Assembly: GCA_903895595.1 (NCBI GenBank)
Contig: CAITUP010000138.1
Coordinates: 1 to 64,000 of the forward strand
Origin: an uncultured Acetobacteraceae bacterium
GTDB taxonomy: Bacteria; Pseudomonadota; Alphaproteobacteria; Acetobacterales; Acetobacteraceae
Direction: 5' to 3'
Length of the DNA stretch: 64,000 nt
Shown: positions 41,553-50,652 of the stretch, piece by piece
How positions within the stretch are numbered: position 1 is the first letter of the stretch
Layout of the letters: every line of letters starts with the position of its first letter
The notes under the pieces: generated by a model
The model's input: only the letters and a program-made list of their open reading frames with translations
Databases searched by the model: none
What the model was told of the DNA's origin: nothing
Position numbers and translations under genes: made by a program

Positions 41553-42233
41553 ATGCGCCATCCCCTTATTCTCATCGCCGCCCTGCTCTGCGCCGCCTCT
41601 GCTGCCGACGCGCAGGTGACGGTGGACCTGCACGCGCTGGATCGCTTGCCTTCGGCCGATCAGGCCCCTGCCCCCGCGCCAAGGCCACGTGCCGAACGAC
41701 GACCGATCGCCACGGCGCCCCGGACAACTGCACCTGTGAAGGGGCCAGCAACCGCGGCACTTCCGCCCGCTCCAGCGGTGTCGGAGGCAGCGCCGCCTCC
41801 CGTAGGTTCCCCGCCTCCACCGACCCCGGCGCCCGCCGCTCCGGTTGCAGCGCCGGCCGCCGCGCCGCCGCCACCTCCGCCTCCGGCCGTAGCCACCAAG
41901 CAACCGGCAGCGGCCAGCATTCGCATCCTGTTCGCCCGCGACCAATCGGAGCTGAATCCGGCCGGGATCGACGCTGTCAAAGGTCTGATCAAAACCGCGT
42001 CGGCCGGCGATGCCGCCGGCTTCACCGTGTCCGCCTATGCCGACGGGGTGGCGGACGATCCTTCCAGCGGCCGGCGCCTGTCCCTGGCTCGTGCACGGGC
42101 CGCGCGCGCAGCATTGATCGATAACGGCATCCCTTCCAGCCAGATCACCGTCCGCGCTTTGGGAGGACGGGTCGGCGAAGGCCCGCCCGACCGAGTCGAT
42201 ATCGTCGCCGGCAACGCCACGGGAACCCCATGA
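41553..42233 (+). CDS. Secreted Pro-rich protein with OmpA-like domain (226 aa)
   Basis: Signal peptide at residues 1-20 (cleavage near ADA-QVT). Residues about 37-118 are almost only Pro and Ala with basic stretches, as in a flexible periplasmic linker. Residues 122-226 form an OmpA-like peptidoglycan-binding domain (IRILFARDQSELNPAG, then SGRRLSLARARAARAAL and VRALGGRVGEG). It heads a five-gene run, and its stop overlaps the start of the MotA-like gene by 4 bases. It probably links a membrane complex to the cell wall. Confidence 0.8.
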   Translation: MRHPLILIAALLCAASAADAQVTVDLHALDRLPSADQAPAPAPRPRAERRPIATAPRTTAPVKGPATAALPPAPAVSEAAPPPVGSPPPPTPAPAAPVAAPAAAPPPPPPPAVATKQPAAASIRILFARDQSELNPAGIDAVKGLIKTASAGDAAGFTVSAYADGVADDPSSGRRLSLARARAARAALIDNGIPSSQITVRALGGRVGEGPPDRVDIVAGNATGTP

Positions 42234-43372
42234 CACGCCCCACGGTATATCTGTTTCGCATGGCGGTATTCCTGGCCGCCGTATGCGCGCTGGGCGCCTT
42301 CCTGTTCCCGATCCTTTGGCCGATCTTCGACAACAACCCTGGCCTGAACGGCCTGATCCTGGGGGTGCTGCTTTTCGGGGTCGCTTGGAACCTGCTGCAG
42401 GTCTTCCGCCTGACGACCGAGGTCGCGTGGCTGTCCACCTACCAGAACGCCCGCGACCGTCTGGTCACCGTCACATCACCCCGTCTGCTCGCACCGATGG
42501 CGCATATGCTCGCCGGCCGTGAAGGCAATGGCGGCCAGCGCCGCATGACGCTGTCCCCCACCTCCATGCGCAGCCTGCTGGACGGCATCTCGTCGCGGCT
42601 GGACGAAGGTCGCGAACTCTCCCGCTACATGACCGGCCTGCTGATTTTCCTCGGCCTGCTCGGCACCTTCTGGGGCCTGCTGAAAACCATCGGCGCCGTG
42701 TCCGACGTCATCGGCAGCATGAGCGCCGGGGCCGGCGACATGAACCTGCTGTTCGCGCAGCTGAAAACCAGCCTCGTCCGCCCCCTGGCCGGTATGGGCA
42801 CCGCGTTCTCCGCCAGCCTGTTCGGCCTGTCCGGCGCGCTGGTGCTGGGCTTTCTCGATCTGACCGCCGGCCAAGCGCAAAACCGGTTTTTCAATGAGCT
42901 GGAGGAATGGCTCGCCGGCCTGACCCGGCTGGCCTCGGGCGCTTTGGCGGACGGTGAAGGCTCCGTCCCCGTCTACGTCCAGGCGCTGCTGGAACAGACC
43001 GCCGAGAACATGGAAGGCCTGCAACGCGTCCTGACCCGTGGCGAGGATTCCCGAGCACGGGACCAGCAAGGCATTTTGGCGCTAACCGAGCGCTTGGGTT
43101 TGTTGACGGAGAGCATGCGCGCCAACCAACAGCTCATGATCCGCGTCGCCGAAACCCAAGCCGCGCTCGGCCCCGCCTTGCAGCGGCTGGCGGAGATTCA
43201 GGACGGCGACGAAATCGCCCGCGGCCATCTGCGCGCCATAGAGACCGCATTGAACCGCTTGCTGACCGAATCGCAGCAGGGTCGAACGGCGGTAACGGCG
43301 GAGCTGCGCGGCGATCTGCGCCTGCTGACGCGGACCGTGGCGGCGTTGGCCGAACCGCAGCGGCAGGCCTAA
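42230..43372 (+). CDS. MotA/TolQ/ExbB-type proton channel protein with long coiled tail (380 aa)
   Basis: Four membrane helices at about residues 11-33, 40-58, 134-154 and 192-212. The second pair holds the channel signature (GLLIFLGLLGTFWGLLKTI and PLAGMGTAFSASLFGLSGAL), as in MotA, TolQ and ExbB. From about 245 to 375 the tail is helical with many Gln, Glu and Leu and probably forms a coiled coil in the cytoplasm. It overlaps the OmpA-like gene by 4 bases and precedes a MotB-like gene by 3. Together they should form a peptidoglycan-anchored proton-driven motor unit of unknown use; flagellar genes are absent here. Confidence 0.87.
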   Translation: MTRPTVYLFRMAVFLAAVCALGAFLFPILWPIFDNNPGLNGLILGVLLFGVAWNLLQVFRLTTEVAWLSTYQNARDRLVTVTSPRLLAPMAHMLAGREGNGGQRRMTLSPTSMRSLLDGISSRLDEGRELSRYMTGLLIFLGLLGTFWGLLKTIGAVSDVIGSMSAGAGDMNLLFAQLKTSLVRPLAGMGTAFSASLFGLSGALVLGFLDLTAGQAQNRFFNELEEWLAGLTRLASGALADGEGSVPVYVQALLEQTAENMEGLQRVLTRGEDSRARDQQGILALTERLGLLTESMRANQQLMIRVAETQAALGPALQRLAEIQDGDEIARGHLRAIETALNRLLTESQQGRTAVTAELRGDLRLLTRTVAALAEPQRQA

Positions 43373-43375
43373 CCG

Positions 43376-44602
43376 ATGGCCCGCCAGCGCCGCCATATCG
43401 CCAACGGCCTGGACGCTTGGCCCGGCTACGTGGACGCGCTGTCCACGCTGCTGATGGTCATCATCTTCGTGCTGCTGGTGTTCGTGCTCGCCCAGGCCTT
43501 CCTGACCGCGACGCTCGCCGGCCGCACCGACAGCCTGGCCGAGGTGAATGCTCGGCTGGCACAACTGACGAACGCGTTTTCCCTGGAGCAGCAGGACAAC
43601 GCCACGTTGCGGCAGTCGGTCGCCGGCCTGAACAAAGATCTCGCCAGCGCCGCCGCCACGCGGGATACGCTAACCGCGCAGATCGCGGCGCTGACCCGGA
43701 CCGTCGGTGCAAACCGAGCGGAATTGGACGCCAAGGCGGCGGATATCGCGCGTTTGTCGGCCGAACTGGAAAAGATCGTCCGCGCGGACCGGGCCACGAT
43801 CGAGACCAAGTTGGCGGAGATCGCAAAACTCGATCAGCAGGGCCGCGCCCTACAGGCACTGATCGCGGAACTCGAAAAAAAGGCCCAAACCGCCGCCGCC
43901 GCCTCCCTGACCGAACAGGAAAAGCGCGCTGCCTTGCAGGCTCTGCTGACCGAGGAAAAGAACCTGCGCGACAGCGCCCGCGCCCAAATCGCCCTGTTGA
44001 ACCAGCAGGTCGAAGAACTGCGGGCGCAGTTCGCCTCCGTCCAATCGGCGCTTGGCCTCGCGGAACAAAAGGTGCGGGATCGCGACCTGGAAATCACCAA
44101 CCTCGGCGCTAAGCTGAACGCCGCGTTGGTAGAAAAAGTCGAAGAATTAAAAGCTTACCGCAGCGAGTTCTTCGGCAAGCTGAAAGTCCTGCTCGCGGGC
44201 CGGCCCGGCATCCAGATCATCGGCGACCGCTTCGTGTTCCAGAGCGAGGTGCTGTTTCCCGTCGGCAAGTCCGATTTGACGCCGGCCGGTGTGGCGCAGA
44301 TGACCACGCTCGCCATCACGATCAAGGACATCGCCGCGACCATTCCGCCGGATGTGCATTGGATCCTGCGGGTGGACGGTCACACCGACCCGCAGCCGCT
44401 GCGCGGTGGCAGCTTCATGTCCAACTGGGAATTGTCGGCGGCGCGTGCGATCTCGGTCGTGAAACTGCTGATCGTGTTCGGCGTGCCGCCGGAGCATCTA
44501 GCCGCGACTGGGTTCGGGGAACATCAGCCGTTCGGGCCCGGCGATACGGAGGATGCCTTCGCAAAAGACCGGCGGATCGAGCTGCGATTGACGGATCGGT
44601 AG
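43376..44602 (+). CDS. MotB-like protein: one helix, long coiled coil, OmpA domain (408 aa)
   Basis: A single membrane helix (about residues 20-45, DALSTLLMVIIFVLLVFVLA) begins with Asp20, matching the proton-carrying Asp of MotB. Residues 52-265 are an uninterrupted coiled coil, much longer than in flagellar MotB. Residues 280-405 are an OmpA-type peptidoglycan-binding domain (FQSEVLFPVGKSDLTPAG, then GHTDPQPL and LSAARAISVVKLL). It is the partner of the MotA-like gene, 3 bases upstream. Eight bases downstream starts the 142-residue unknown gene, so the run seems co-transcribed. Confidence 0.9.
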   Translation: MARQRRHIANGLDAWPGYVDALSTLLMVIIFVLLVFVLAQAFLTATLAGRTDSLAEVNARLAQLTNAFSLEQQDNATLRQSVAGLNKDLASAAATRDTLTAQIAALTRTVGANRAELDAKAADIARLSAELEKIVRADRATIETKLAEIAKLDQQGRALQALIAELEKKAQTAAAASLTEQEKRAALQALLTEEKNLRDSARAQIALLNQQVEELRAQFASVQSALGLAEQKVRDRDLEITNLGAKLNAALVEKVEELKAYRSEFFGKLKVLLAGRPGIQIIGDRFVFQSEVLFPVGKSDLTPAGVAQMTTLAITIKDIAATIPPDVHWILRVDGHTDPQPLRGGSFMSNWELSAARAISVVKLLIVFGVPPEHLAATGFGEHQPFGPGDTEDAFAKDRRIELRLTDR

Positions 44603-44610
44603 GCGGCGAG

Positions 44611-45039
44611 ATGGCCAAACGGCAGAGCAACAGACCGGATCGACGCCTCTGCTCGGTTGGGTTACTGGATGCCTCGGAACTGGCACGCATCGCGGCGACG
44701 GCCCGATATGGGGGAAGCGCCAATCACAATCTGCATGCCGGCGATTACGGCTTCGTCCCGCCGAGCAATCCCCGTGCATCGAAATCGCTGTGCGACGACA
44801 AGCGGACGATCCTGAAATCGGAAGCGCAGGCGCTGATGATGGAAGGTATCCGGCGCGGCATGATCAGCCGCGTTGAATCCGGGCAACTTCCGAAGTACAT
44901 CTGGGCCGTTGACGAATTCGGCGAGGTCTTCGAAGCCAAGACTAAGCCCGGCCAGGAAACCGAGTACCATGGCTACCGCCTGGGCGACGACGAGCGGCAA
45001 ATGCGTGCCGAAGTCCTGAAGGAATGGAACAGCCGATGA
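44611..45039 (+). CDS. Conserved-type small protein of unknown function (142 aa)
   Basis: It starts 8 bases after the MotB-like stop, with GGCGGCGAG just before the ATG. Highlights are ARYGGSANHN (about residues 34-43), GDYGFVPPSNPRASKSLCDD (about 48-67), then a helix LMMEGIRRGMISR and YIWAVDEFGEVFEAKTKPG. I recall relatives with a 'YGGxxxHKxxPGDFGLxPPxxPRxxKxLCD' pattern next to ImmA/IrrE-like genes, but no assigned function. Charged and soluble, with no membrane or signal part. Its stop overlaps the next start by 4 bases, forming a two-gene module. Confidence 0.75.
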   Translation: MAKRQSNRPDRRLCSVGLLDASELARIAATARYGGSANHNLHAGDYGFVPPSNPRASKSLCDDKRTILKSEAQALMMEGIRRGMISRVESGQLPKYIWAVDEFGEVFEAKTKPGQETEYHGYRLGDDERQMRAEVLKEWNSR

Positions 45040-46316
45040 CCCAAGGGCTGGAAATCACCCTGGCGCCGGAGCGGCTCAGCGAAGGCTCCCCTGAGGAACG
45101 GGCAGCGTTCGGCCTTTTCGCGATCGGTTCCGGCAATGTCGCCCTCACCGAGGGCTACGACTCCTTCATCGACGCCCTTCGTCCGGGGCCGCTGGTGTCC
45201 GGTTATCACGCCGCCGAATGGTTCGCCGCCAACTGGTGGCGTCTGCGTTACGAACCCTATTCTCCCCGCTCTGCCGATTGGTGGCGCGCCCACCGCATGA
45301 CCGCGATTGGCGAGGGATATGTATGGCCCAATATCGTCTTTCGAACCGACGGCGCACGGTCCGCGATCCTGTCCGAACCATCCAGCGATCCACAGGCAAA
45401 ACCGTTCCGCTATCTCGGTGCCAACCCATGGTTGGGACCATCGGTCGCGGTCGAAGAAGCCATCGACAATTTCCTTATGCGGATTGTCGGGCGATTGGCG
45501 GAACGCGGAATCCGCGAAAGTAACCTCAATCGCCTTTGGACCGAGGTGCTGACCGAACGGCAGGATTCCGATCAGGCAGAACGGCGCCGGCTTGAGGCGT
45601 TGATGGGCTTCGATCCCGATGAAGCCGACGAACGCTTTATTCAGACGCTCCTCGATGACCGACAACGATTTGGCAGCGCGGCAGTGGACGAACTGGCAGC
45701 GGAAACCGCGGGAACCTCACCGCTGACATCCGAGCGCCTGCTTTCCATCGCCGCGCGTGAGGGAGCAATGATCAAGCGGTCCGATGCCATGACCCTTTCC
45801 GCCGACGTTCTGGCGGAAACGTGCTCGCGGCCGCTTGCGTGGCAGCAGGGACAACACGCCGCGCGCATGTTGCGTAAACAGGAAAACCTTGGGGACGCAC
45901 CGATCGAGACGGCCCGACTCGCCGAAATGATTGGAGGCACCGGCATCGGGCCCGGTCGTGGCCAGCCGACGTCCCCTATCTCGTTCCTGTTTCCGGAGAG
46001 TTCGGTTAACGCGTCGATGGTGCTGCGGTCACGCTGGGAAACCGGGCGCCGTTTCGAATTGGCACGTCTGTTAGGCGATCATCTGCGGTTCGGGCAAACC
46101 GACCACCTGCTACCGGCGACCGGCGCATATACCTTCCGCCAACAGGCGCAGCGCACCTTTGCCGCCGAACTCCTGAGTCCGCTGAACGTCGTAACGGATA
46201 TGCTGCAAGGGGATTATTCGCCGGAAGCCATCGAGGACACTGCCCGGCATTTCAAAGTCTCGACGATGACGGTGGATAATCTGCTGCGCAACAACAACGT
46301 CTACGAAGCAGCCTGA
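45036..46316 (+). CDS. Degenerate ImmA/IrrE-like protein of unknown function (426 aa)
   Basis: The start at 45036 overlaps the upstream stop (ATGA); an ATG at 45024 is possible but its ribosome site is too close. The C-terminal third resembles ImmA/IrrE metallopeptidases: GRRFELARLLGDHL (residues 337-350) sits where they have the zinc motif, RTFAAELLSP (373-382) matches the segment after it, and ARHFKVSTMTVDNLLRNN (403-420) their final helix. The His-Glu-x-x-His motif is gone (Arg344, Leu345, Asp348), so it cannot bind zinc in the normal way. The first 300 residues are unrecognised, with Trp-rich AANWWRLRYEP near 64-74. Confidence 0.75.
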   Translation: MTQGLEITLAPERLSEGSPEERAAFGLFAIGSGNVALTEGYDSFIDALRPGPLVSGYHAAEWFAANWWRLRYEPYSPRSADWWRAHRMTAIGEGYVWPNIVFRTDGARSAILSEPSSDPQAKPFRYLGANPWLGPSVAVEEAIDNFLMRIVGRLAERGIRESNLNRLWTEVLTERQDSDQAERRRLEALMGFDPDEADERFIQTLLDDRQRFGSAAVDELAAETAGTSPLTSERLLSIAAREGAMIKRSDAMTLSADVLAETCSRPLAWQQGQHAARMLRKQENLGDAPIETARLAEMIGGTGIGPGRGQPTSPISFLFPESSVNASMVLRSRWETGRRFELARLLGDHLRFGQTDHLLPATGAYTFRQQAQRTFAAELLSPLNVVTDMLQGDYSPEAIEDTARHFKVSTMTVDNLLRNNNVYEAA

Positions 46317-47666
46317 TCACTTCCCCTTCAACGCCTCCAGCGCCGCCTGGATAGACTTCGCCTCTTCCCCGCCGGCCGGCAGCACCGCCAGCAGCCGAGT
46401 CCAGAACCCGCGCGCCGCCGCCGCGTCGCCCTTCTGCGCCGCCGCAAGCCCGAGATACCACAGCACCGCCGGCTGCCCCGGCGTCAGAGCCTCCATCCGC
46501 CGCAGCACCGCCACCGCACGCGCCGGAACTGGCGCCGTCGCAGACTGGTTCGCCAGCATCGCCTGCGCTGCCTGCTGCAAAATCCCGGCATCGTCCGGTT
46601 TCAGCATCACCGCGCGCTCATACGCATCGGCGGCCTTGTCGGTATCGCCCAGCACCCCATAGGCACGGCCGAGCCGCAGCCAGCCGTCGAGGTTGCTGGG
46701 ATCGGTTTCCATCTTGCTCGCCAGTTGCGTCACCATACCGCGCACCATCGCCTGACGGTCGGCCTCCGGCATTTGCGAGGCCGCTGCCATCGCCGCCGCG
46801 TCAGGACCGGGGGCGGCCGGTTTGCCCTCGGGCAGCGCCGGCACGGGCAAGCCCGCCGCCTTCGCGGCTTCCGCGATCCGTTGCACGATCGTGGCACGAG
46901 CCGGGGCATCCGCCGGCAGATCGGCCAGCAGCGCCTGCAACTGCGCCATCGCCTTGGCCGGATCGCCGTCCTGCCCTTCGGCCAGAGCCATGTAGTAGCG
47001 AGCCGCCTCGATGGTCGGGTCCTTCACCAGCGCGGCGGCGAAGGCGGTGCGAGCGGCGGGCGGGACCGTGCCGCCCGAGGCCAAGGTCAGCATTTCGCCG
47101 AATGCCGTCAGTGTCTCCGGGTCCGACTGGCCGAGCCGGATGGCGCGTTCCAAGGCGGTGGCGGATTCGGCCCATTGGTCGGTATCGGCGGCGGCGCGGG
47201 CGTAGCGCAGCCACGCCTCGGGGTTGGATGGCTCCGCCTCGGTGCGCTGTTTCAGAGCCGCCAGCGCCTGACCGCCGACCGGTGGGGCATCGATCTTGCG
47301 CGACGCAAAGGGCATATCGGGCACGGATGGCGCGCCAAGACGCAGATACAACCCCACCGAGCCACCAGCGATCGACAGCGCGATGACAACGGCGGCGATG
47401 GGGCTCGCCCCGCCCCGAACCGCGCGGCCGGACGGTGCCGCGGCGGCGGCCAGCAGGCGGCGCTGGATTTCCAGGCGGGCGGCGGCAGCCTCGGCCTCGT
47501 TCAAAACGCCACGGGTGCGGTCGCGTTCGAGTTCCCGCAACTGGTCGCGATAGACGGCCTGGTCGAAACTGCTGGCATCCGGGCCGGCGGGACCCGCGCG
47601 CAGCAGCGGCACCAGGATCCCCAAGACGACAGCGAAGACGATGACCGCAAGGAGCAGCGCCAGCAT
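46317..47666 (-). CDS. ccmI: Cytochrome c biogenesis protein CcmI/CycH (449 aa)
   Basis: CcmI: two N-terminal membrane helices (about residues 2-20 and 87-108), a leucine-zipper-like cytoplasmic loop between them, and periplasmic TPR repeats (about 140-430). It holds apocytochrome c for the heme ligation machine. Its stop codon touches the stop of the convergent 426-residue gene (TGA|TCA at 46314-46319) with no spacing. The start overlaps the ccmH stop by one base. It is the last gene of hemA-ccmF-ccmG-ccmH-ccmI. Confidence 0.92.
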   Translation of the reverse strand: MLALLLAVIVFAVVLGILVPLLRAGPAGPDASSFDQAVYRDQLRELERDRTRGVLNEAEAAAARLEIQRRLLAAAAAPSGRAVRGGASPIAAVVIALSIAGGSVGLYLRLGAPSVPDMPFASRKIDAPPVGGQALAALKQRTEAEPSNPEAWLRYARAAADTDQWAESATALERAIRLGQSDPETLTAFGEMLTLASGGTVPPAARTAFAAALVKDPTIEAARYYMALAEGQDGDPAKAMAQLQALLADLPADAPARATIVQRIAEAAKAAGLPVPALPEGKPAAPGPDAAAMAAASQMPEADRQAMVRGMVTQLASKMETDPSNLDGWLRLGRAYGVLGDTDKAADAYERAVMLKPDDAGILQQAAQAMLANQSATAPVPARAVAVLRRMEALTPGQPAVLWYLGLAAAQKGDAAAARGFWTRLLAVLPAGGEEAKSIQAALEALKGK

Positions 47667-48133
47667 CAGCCGTCTTCCCGCAGCAACCGGTCGAGCTGCT
47701 GCTGTTCGGCCACCGTCAGCGGCGTCGGCCCAATACCGGGGCGACGGCGCAGCCACAGAAAGGAACCGATCAAGCCAAGCGCCAAAAGCCCAACCGGTCC
47801 GAACCACAACACCCAGGTCGCGGGCTTCACCGGCGGGCGCAGCAGCACGAAATCGCCATAGCGCGAAACGACGGCGGCAGTTGCCTGGGCGTCGGTGTCT
47901 CCGGCGCTCAACCGCTCCCGCACCAGCACGCGGATGTCGTGCGCGAGGTCGGCGTGGGATTCATCGATGGATTCATTCTGACAGACCAGACAGCGCAGTT
48001 CGGCGCTCACCGCTCGGGCGCGGGCTTCCATAGCCGGGTCGGGTAGGCGTTCGGCGGGTTCGACGGCGAGGGCCGTTGCGACGGACCAGACGATGAGCAA
48101 AAACGCAGCAACCGGGCGGCCCAATACCCTCAT
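47666..48133 (-). CDS. ccmH: Cytochrome c-type biogenesis protein CcmH/CycL (155 aa)
   Basis: Signal/membrane anchor at residues 1-23, then the redox motif LRCLVCQ with Cys48 and Cys51 in a three-helix bundle, and one C-terminal membrane helix (about 106-127). It reduces or presents apocytochrome c cysteines for heme attachment. It overlaps ccmG by 4 bases and ccmI by one, so translation is tightly coupled. Confidence 0.95.
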   Translation of the reverse strand: MRVLGRPVAAFLLIVWSVATALAVEPAERLPDPAMEARARAVSAELRCLVCQNESIDESHADLAHDIRVLVRERLSAGDTDAQATAAVVSRYGDFVLLRPPVKPATWVLWFGPVGLLALGLIGSFLWLRRRPGIGPTPLTVAEQQQLDRLLREDG

Positions 48134-48666
48134 GACCCCCCCAGCGTCCGCAGCAATGGCAGCAATTCCTTCTCGATATCCGCCGGAGTCAGCGGACCGA
48201 CGAAGCGCTTGCGGATGTGCCCGGCAGCGTCCAGCACGTAGGTCTCAGGCACGCCATAGACCCCGAAATCCAGCCCGGTGCGGCCCAACCGGTCGATCCC
48301 AATGGCGCGGTACGGATCGCCCATCTGATCCAGCAGCCGCGTGGAATCCTCAGGTTTGTCCTTGTATGCGATCCCGTACACCGCCACTTTCCCAGTCGCC
48401 GCCAGACGCATCAGCAGCGGATGCTCCTGCCGGCACGGCACGCACCAGGAGGCGAAGAAATTGATCACCGCCGGCTGGCCGCGCAACGTGTCGCGGGCCA
48501 AAGCCTTCCCATCCCGCAGTCCGGGAAGATCGAACGCCGGCGCTTCCTTGTCGATCATCGCCGACGGCAGCGCGTGCGGATCGTAGCCCGGCTGCAGCAC
48601 CACAAAGAAGTAGGCAGCGAGAACCAGGAACAGCGCCACCGGTACCAGTGCAATCACGCGGCGCAT
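48130..48666 (-). CDS. ccmG: Thiol:disulfide interchange protein CcmG/DsbE (178 aa)
   Basis: Membrane-anchored thioredoxin fold: helix at residues 4-24, active site Cys75-x-x-Cys78 in FASWCVPCRQ, and GVYGVPETYV (about 135-144), the signature of CcmG. It keeps apocytochrome c thiols reduced in the periplasm. It starts 3 bases after the ccmF stop and overlaps ccmH by 4. Confidence 0.95.
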   Translation of the reverse strand: MRRVIALVPVALFLVLAAYFFVVLQPGYDPHALPSAMIDKEAPAFDLPGLRDGKALARDTLRGQPAVINFFASWCVPCRQEHPLLMRLAATGKVAVYGIAYKDKPEDSTRLLDQMGDPYRAIGIDRLGRTGLDFGVYGVPETYVLDAAGHIRKRFVGPLTPADIEKELLPLLRTLGGS

Positions 48667-48669
48667 GGT

Positions 48670-50652
48670 CTACTCGCCTGCCGCCGGAACCGCCGCACCA
48701 CGCCCGGACCGCGCCGCTGCGCCAACCCGCCAGCGCCGGTCGCTCAGACTGATCAGGCCGCCGCCCGCCATGATCAGGCAGCCCAGCCAGATCCAGGACA
48801 CGATGGGTTTCCAATAGGCACGCACCGTCCAATGCCCCGCGGCATCCGCTTCCCCGAGCGCGAGATACAGATCGGCGACCAGCCCGCCCCGGATCGCGGT
48901 TTCCCCGGTTGTCTGCTTTTGCAGCGGGAAGAAGCGGCGTTCCGGATACATCGTCGCCACCGTCTCGCCCGCCTTGCTGATAACGATCGTCGCTCGGTCG
49001 GCCGAAAAATTAGGGCCCGGCACTTTGTCCATCGCCTGCAAGCGGATCTCGAACGCGGCCAAACGCATCGAACCGCCGACCGGCAGCACCTCGATGGCCT
49101 CCTGACTGAAGGCCGAGGCCGAAACGCCGGCCACGAACACCGCCAGCCCGAAATGCGCCGCGCTCATGCCATACGCTGCCCGCGGCAGGTTCACCGCTCG
49201 GCGGACGCTGTCGGCGAGCGGCATGCGGAACAAGCGGATGCGGTCGGCCCATTCGGTGATCACCGCGCCGGCGAGCCACACGGCGATCGCAATGCCCAGC
49301 ACCGCCAGCACCGGCCCGCCATAGGTCATATAGAACAGGATCAACCCCGCGATCAGGCTGACCGCGAACGCCACCGACAGCCGCTGCAAGGCGCCCAGCA
49401 GATCGCCGCGTTTCCAGGCGAGCATCGGGCCGATGCCGACGGCGACGATCATCGGTACCATCAGCGGCACGAAAGTCCGGTCGAAGAACGGGTAGCCCAC
49501 CGACAGCTTCGGCCCGTTCATCGCATCGAGGAACAGCGGATACAGCGTTCCCAGGAACACCGTCGCGCAACCGCATGACAGTAAAAGATTGTTCAGGACC
49601 AGAGATCCCTCGCGCGACACCGGTGCGAACAACCCGCCCCCCTGCAACTTCGGCGCCCGAAACGCATACAACGCGAGCGAACCACCGATCGCAACCAACA
49701 GAAGCAACAGGATAAACGTGCCGCGCGCCGGGTCCGTCGCGAAAGCATGCACCGAGGTCAAGACGCCAGACCGCACCAGGAAGGTCCCGACCAGGGACAA
49801 GGAGAATGTCACGATCGCCAGCAGAATGGTCCAGGTCTTCAGCGTGTCCCGCTTCTCCACCACGATGGACGAATGGATCAGCGCGGTGCCGGCGAGCCAG
49901 GGCATGAACGACGCGTTCTCCACCGGGTCCCAGAACCACCAGCCACCCCAGCCCAACGTGTAGTACGCCCACCAGCTGCCCATCGCGATGCCGACCGTCA
50001 GCGCGCACCAGGACGCCAACGTCCAAGGCCGGACCCAGCGCGCCCAGGCGGCGTCCACCTTGCCCTCGATCAACGCGGCGACGGCGAAGGCGAAAGCGAC
50101 GGAGAAGCCGACATAGCCAAGGTAGAGGAACGGCGGATGGAACGCCAAGCCGGGGTCCTGCAGCACCGGGTTCAGGCCGTGCCCGTTTGCCGGCGGGTTC
50201 GGGGCGCGGAGAAACGGGTTGGAGGTGAACAGGATGAACAGCAGGAACCCGACGCCGATCATTCCCTGTACCGACAGCACGCGGGCCCGCAGCGGCGGGG
50301 GTAGATTATCGCTGAATAGCGCCACCGCTGCTGCGCAGAGCGACAGCATGAACACCCACAGCAGCATGGAACCCTCATGGTTCCCCCAGACACCGCTGAT
50401 TTTGTAGAGCAGCGGTTTGTCGGTGTGGCTGTTCTCGATGACGTTGACGACCGAAAAATCGGACGTGACGTACGCATGCATCAGCGCGGCCATGGCCATC
50501 GCGATCAGCGCGAACACCGCGAAGGCGCAGGTCCGTCCGGTGTCCATCCACCCGATATGCCGCCGGCTGGCGCCAACCAGCGGCACCGTCGCCTGAATAC
50601 AGGCAACGCACAGCGCCAGGATCAGGCAGAAATGGCCGAGTTCAACGATCAT
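48670..50652 (-). CDS. ccmF: Heme lyase CcmF/CycK (660 aa)
   Basis: Polytopic heme-handling protein with about 14-15 membrane helices; the Trp-rich heme motif [18 protein letters not shown] lies near residues 232-249, with flanking His residues expected to ligate heme. It joins heme to apocytochrome c. It overlaps hemA by 4 bases (50649-50652). The other ccm genes (ccmA-E) are not in the window. Confidence 0.96.
   Translation of the reverse strand: MIVELGHFCLILALCVACIQATVPLVGASRRHIGWMDTGRTCAFAVFALIAMAMAALMHAYVTSDFSVVNVIENSHTDKPLLYKISGVWGNHEGSMLLWVFMLSLCAAAVALFSDNLPPPLRARVLSVQGMIGVGFLLFILFTSNPFLRAPNPPANGHGLNPVLQDPGLAFHPPFLYLGYVGFSVAFAFAVAALIEGKVDAAWARWVRPWTLASWCALTVGIAMGSWWAYYTLGWGGWWFWDPVENASFMPWLAGTALIHSSIVVEKRDTLKTWTILLAIVTFSLSLVGTFLVRSGVLTSVHAFATDPARGTFILLLLLVAIGGSLALYAFRAPKLQGGGLFAPVSREGSLVLNNLLLSCGCATVFLGTLYPLFLDAMNGPKLSVGYPFFDRTFVPLMVPMIVAVGIGPMLAWKRGDLLGALQRLSVAFAVSLIAGLILFYMTYGGPVLAVLGIAIAVWLAGAVITEWADRIRLFRMPLADSVRRAVNLPRAAYGMSAAHFGLAVFVAGVSASAFSQEAIEVLPVGGSMRLAAFEIRLQAMDKVPGPNFSADRATIVISKAGETVATMYPERRFFPLQKQTTGETAIRGGLVADLYLALGEADAAGHWTVRAYWKPIVSWIWLGCLIMAGGGLISLSDRRWRVGAAARSGRGAAVPAAGE

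Noticed and set aside
42230-44602. Zorya anti-phage system from the MotA-like and MotB-like genes
   Set aside because: No ZorC and no ZorD helicase or ZorE nuclease is present; the coiled coil is in the MotB-like protein, not mainly in the MotA-like one. Reported only as a possible relative.
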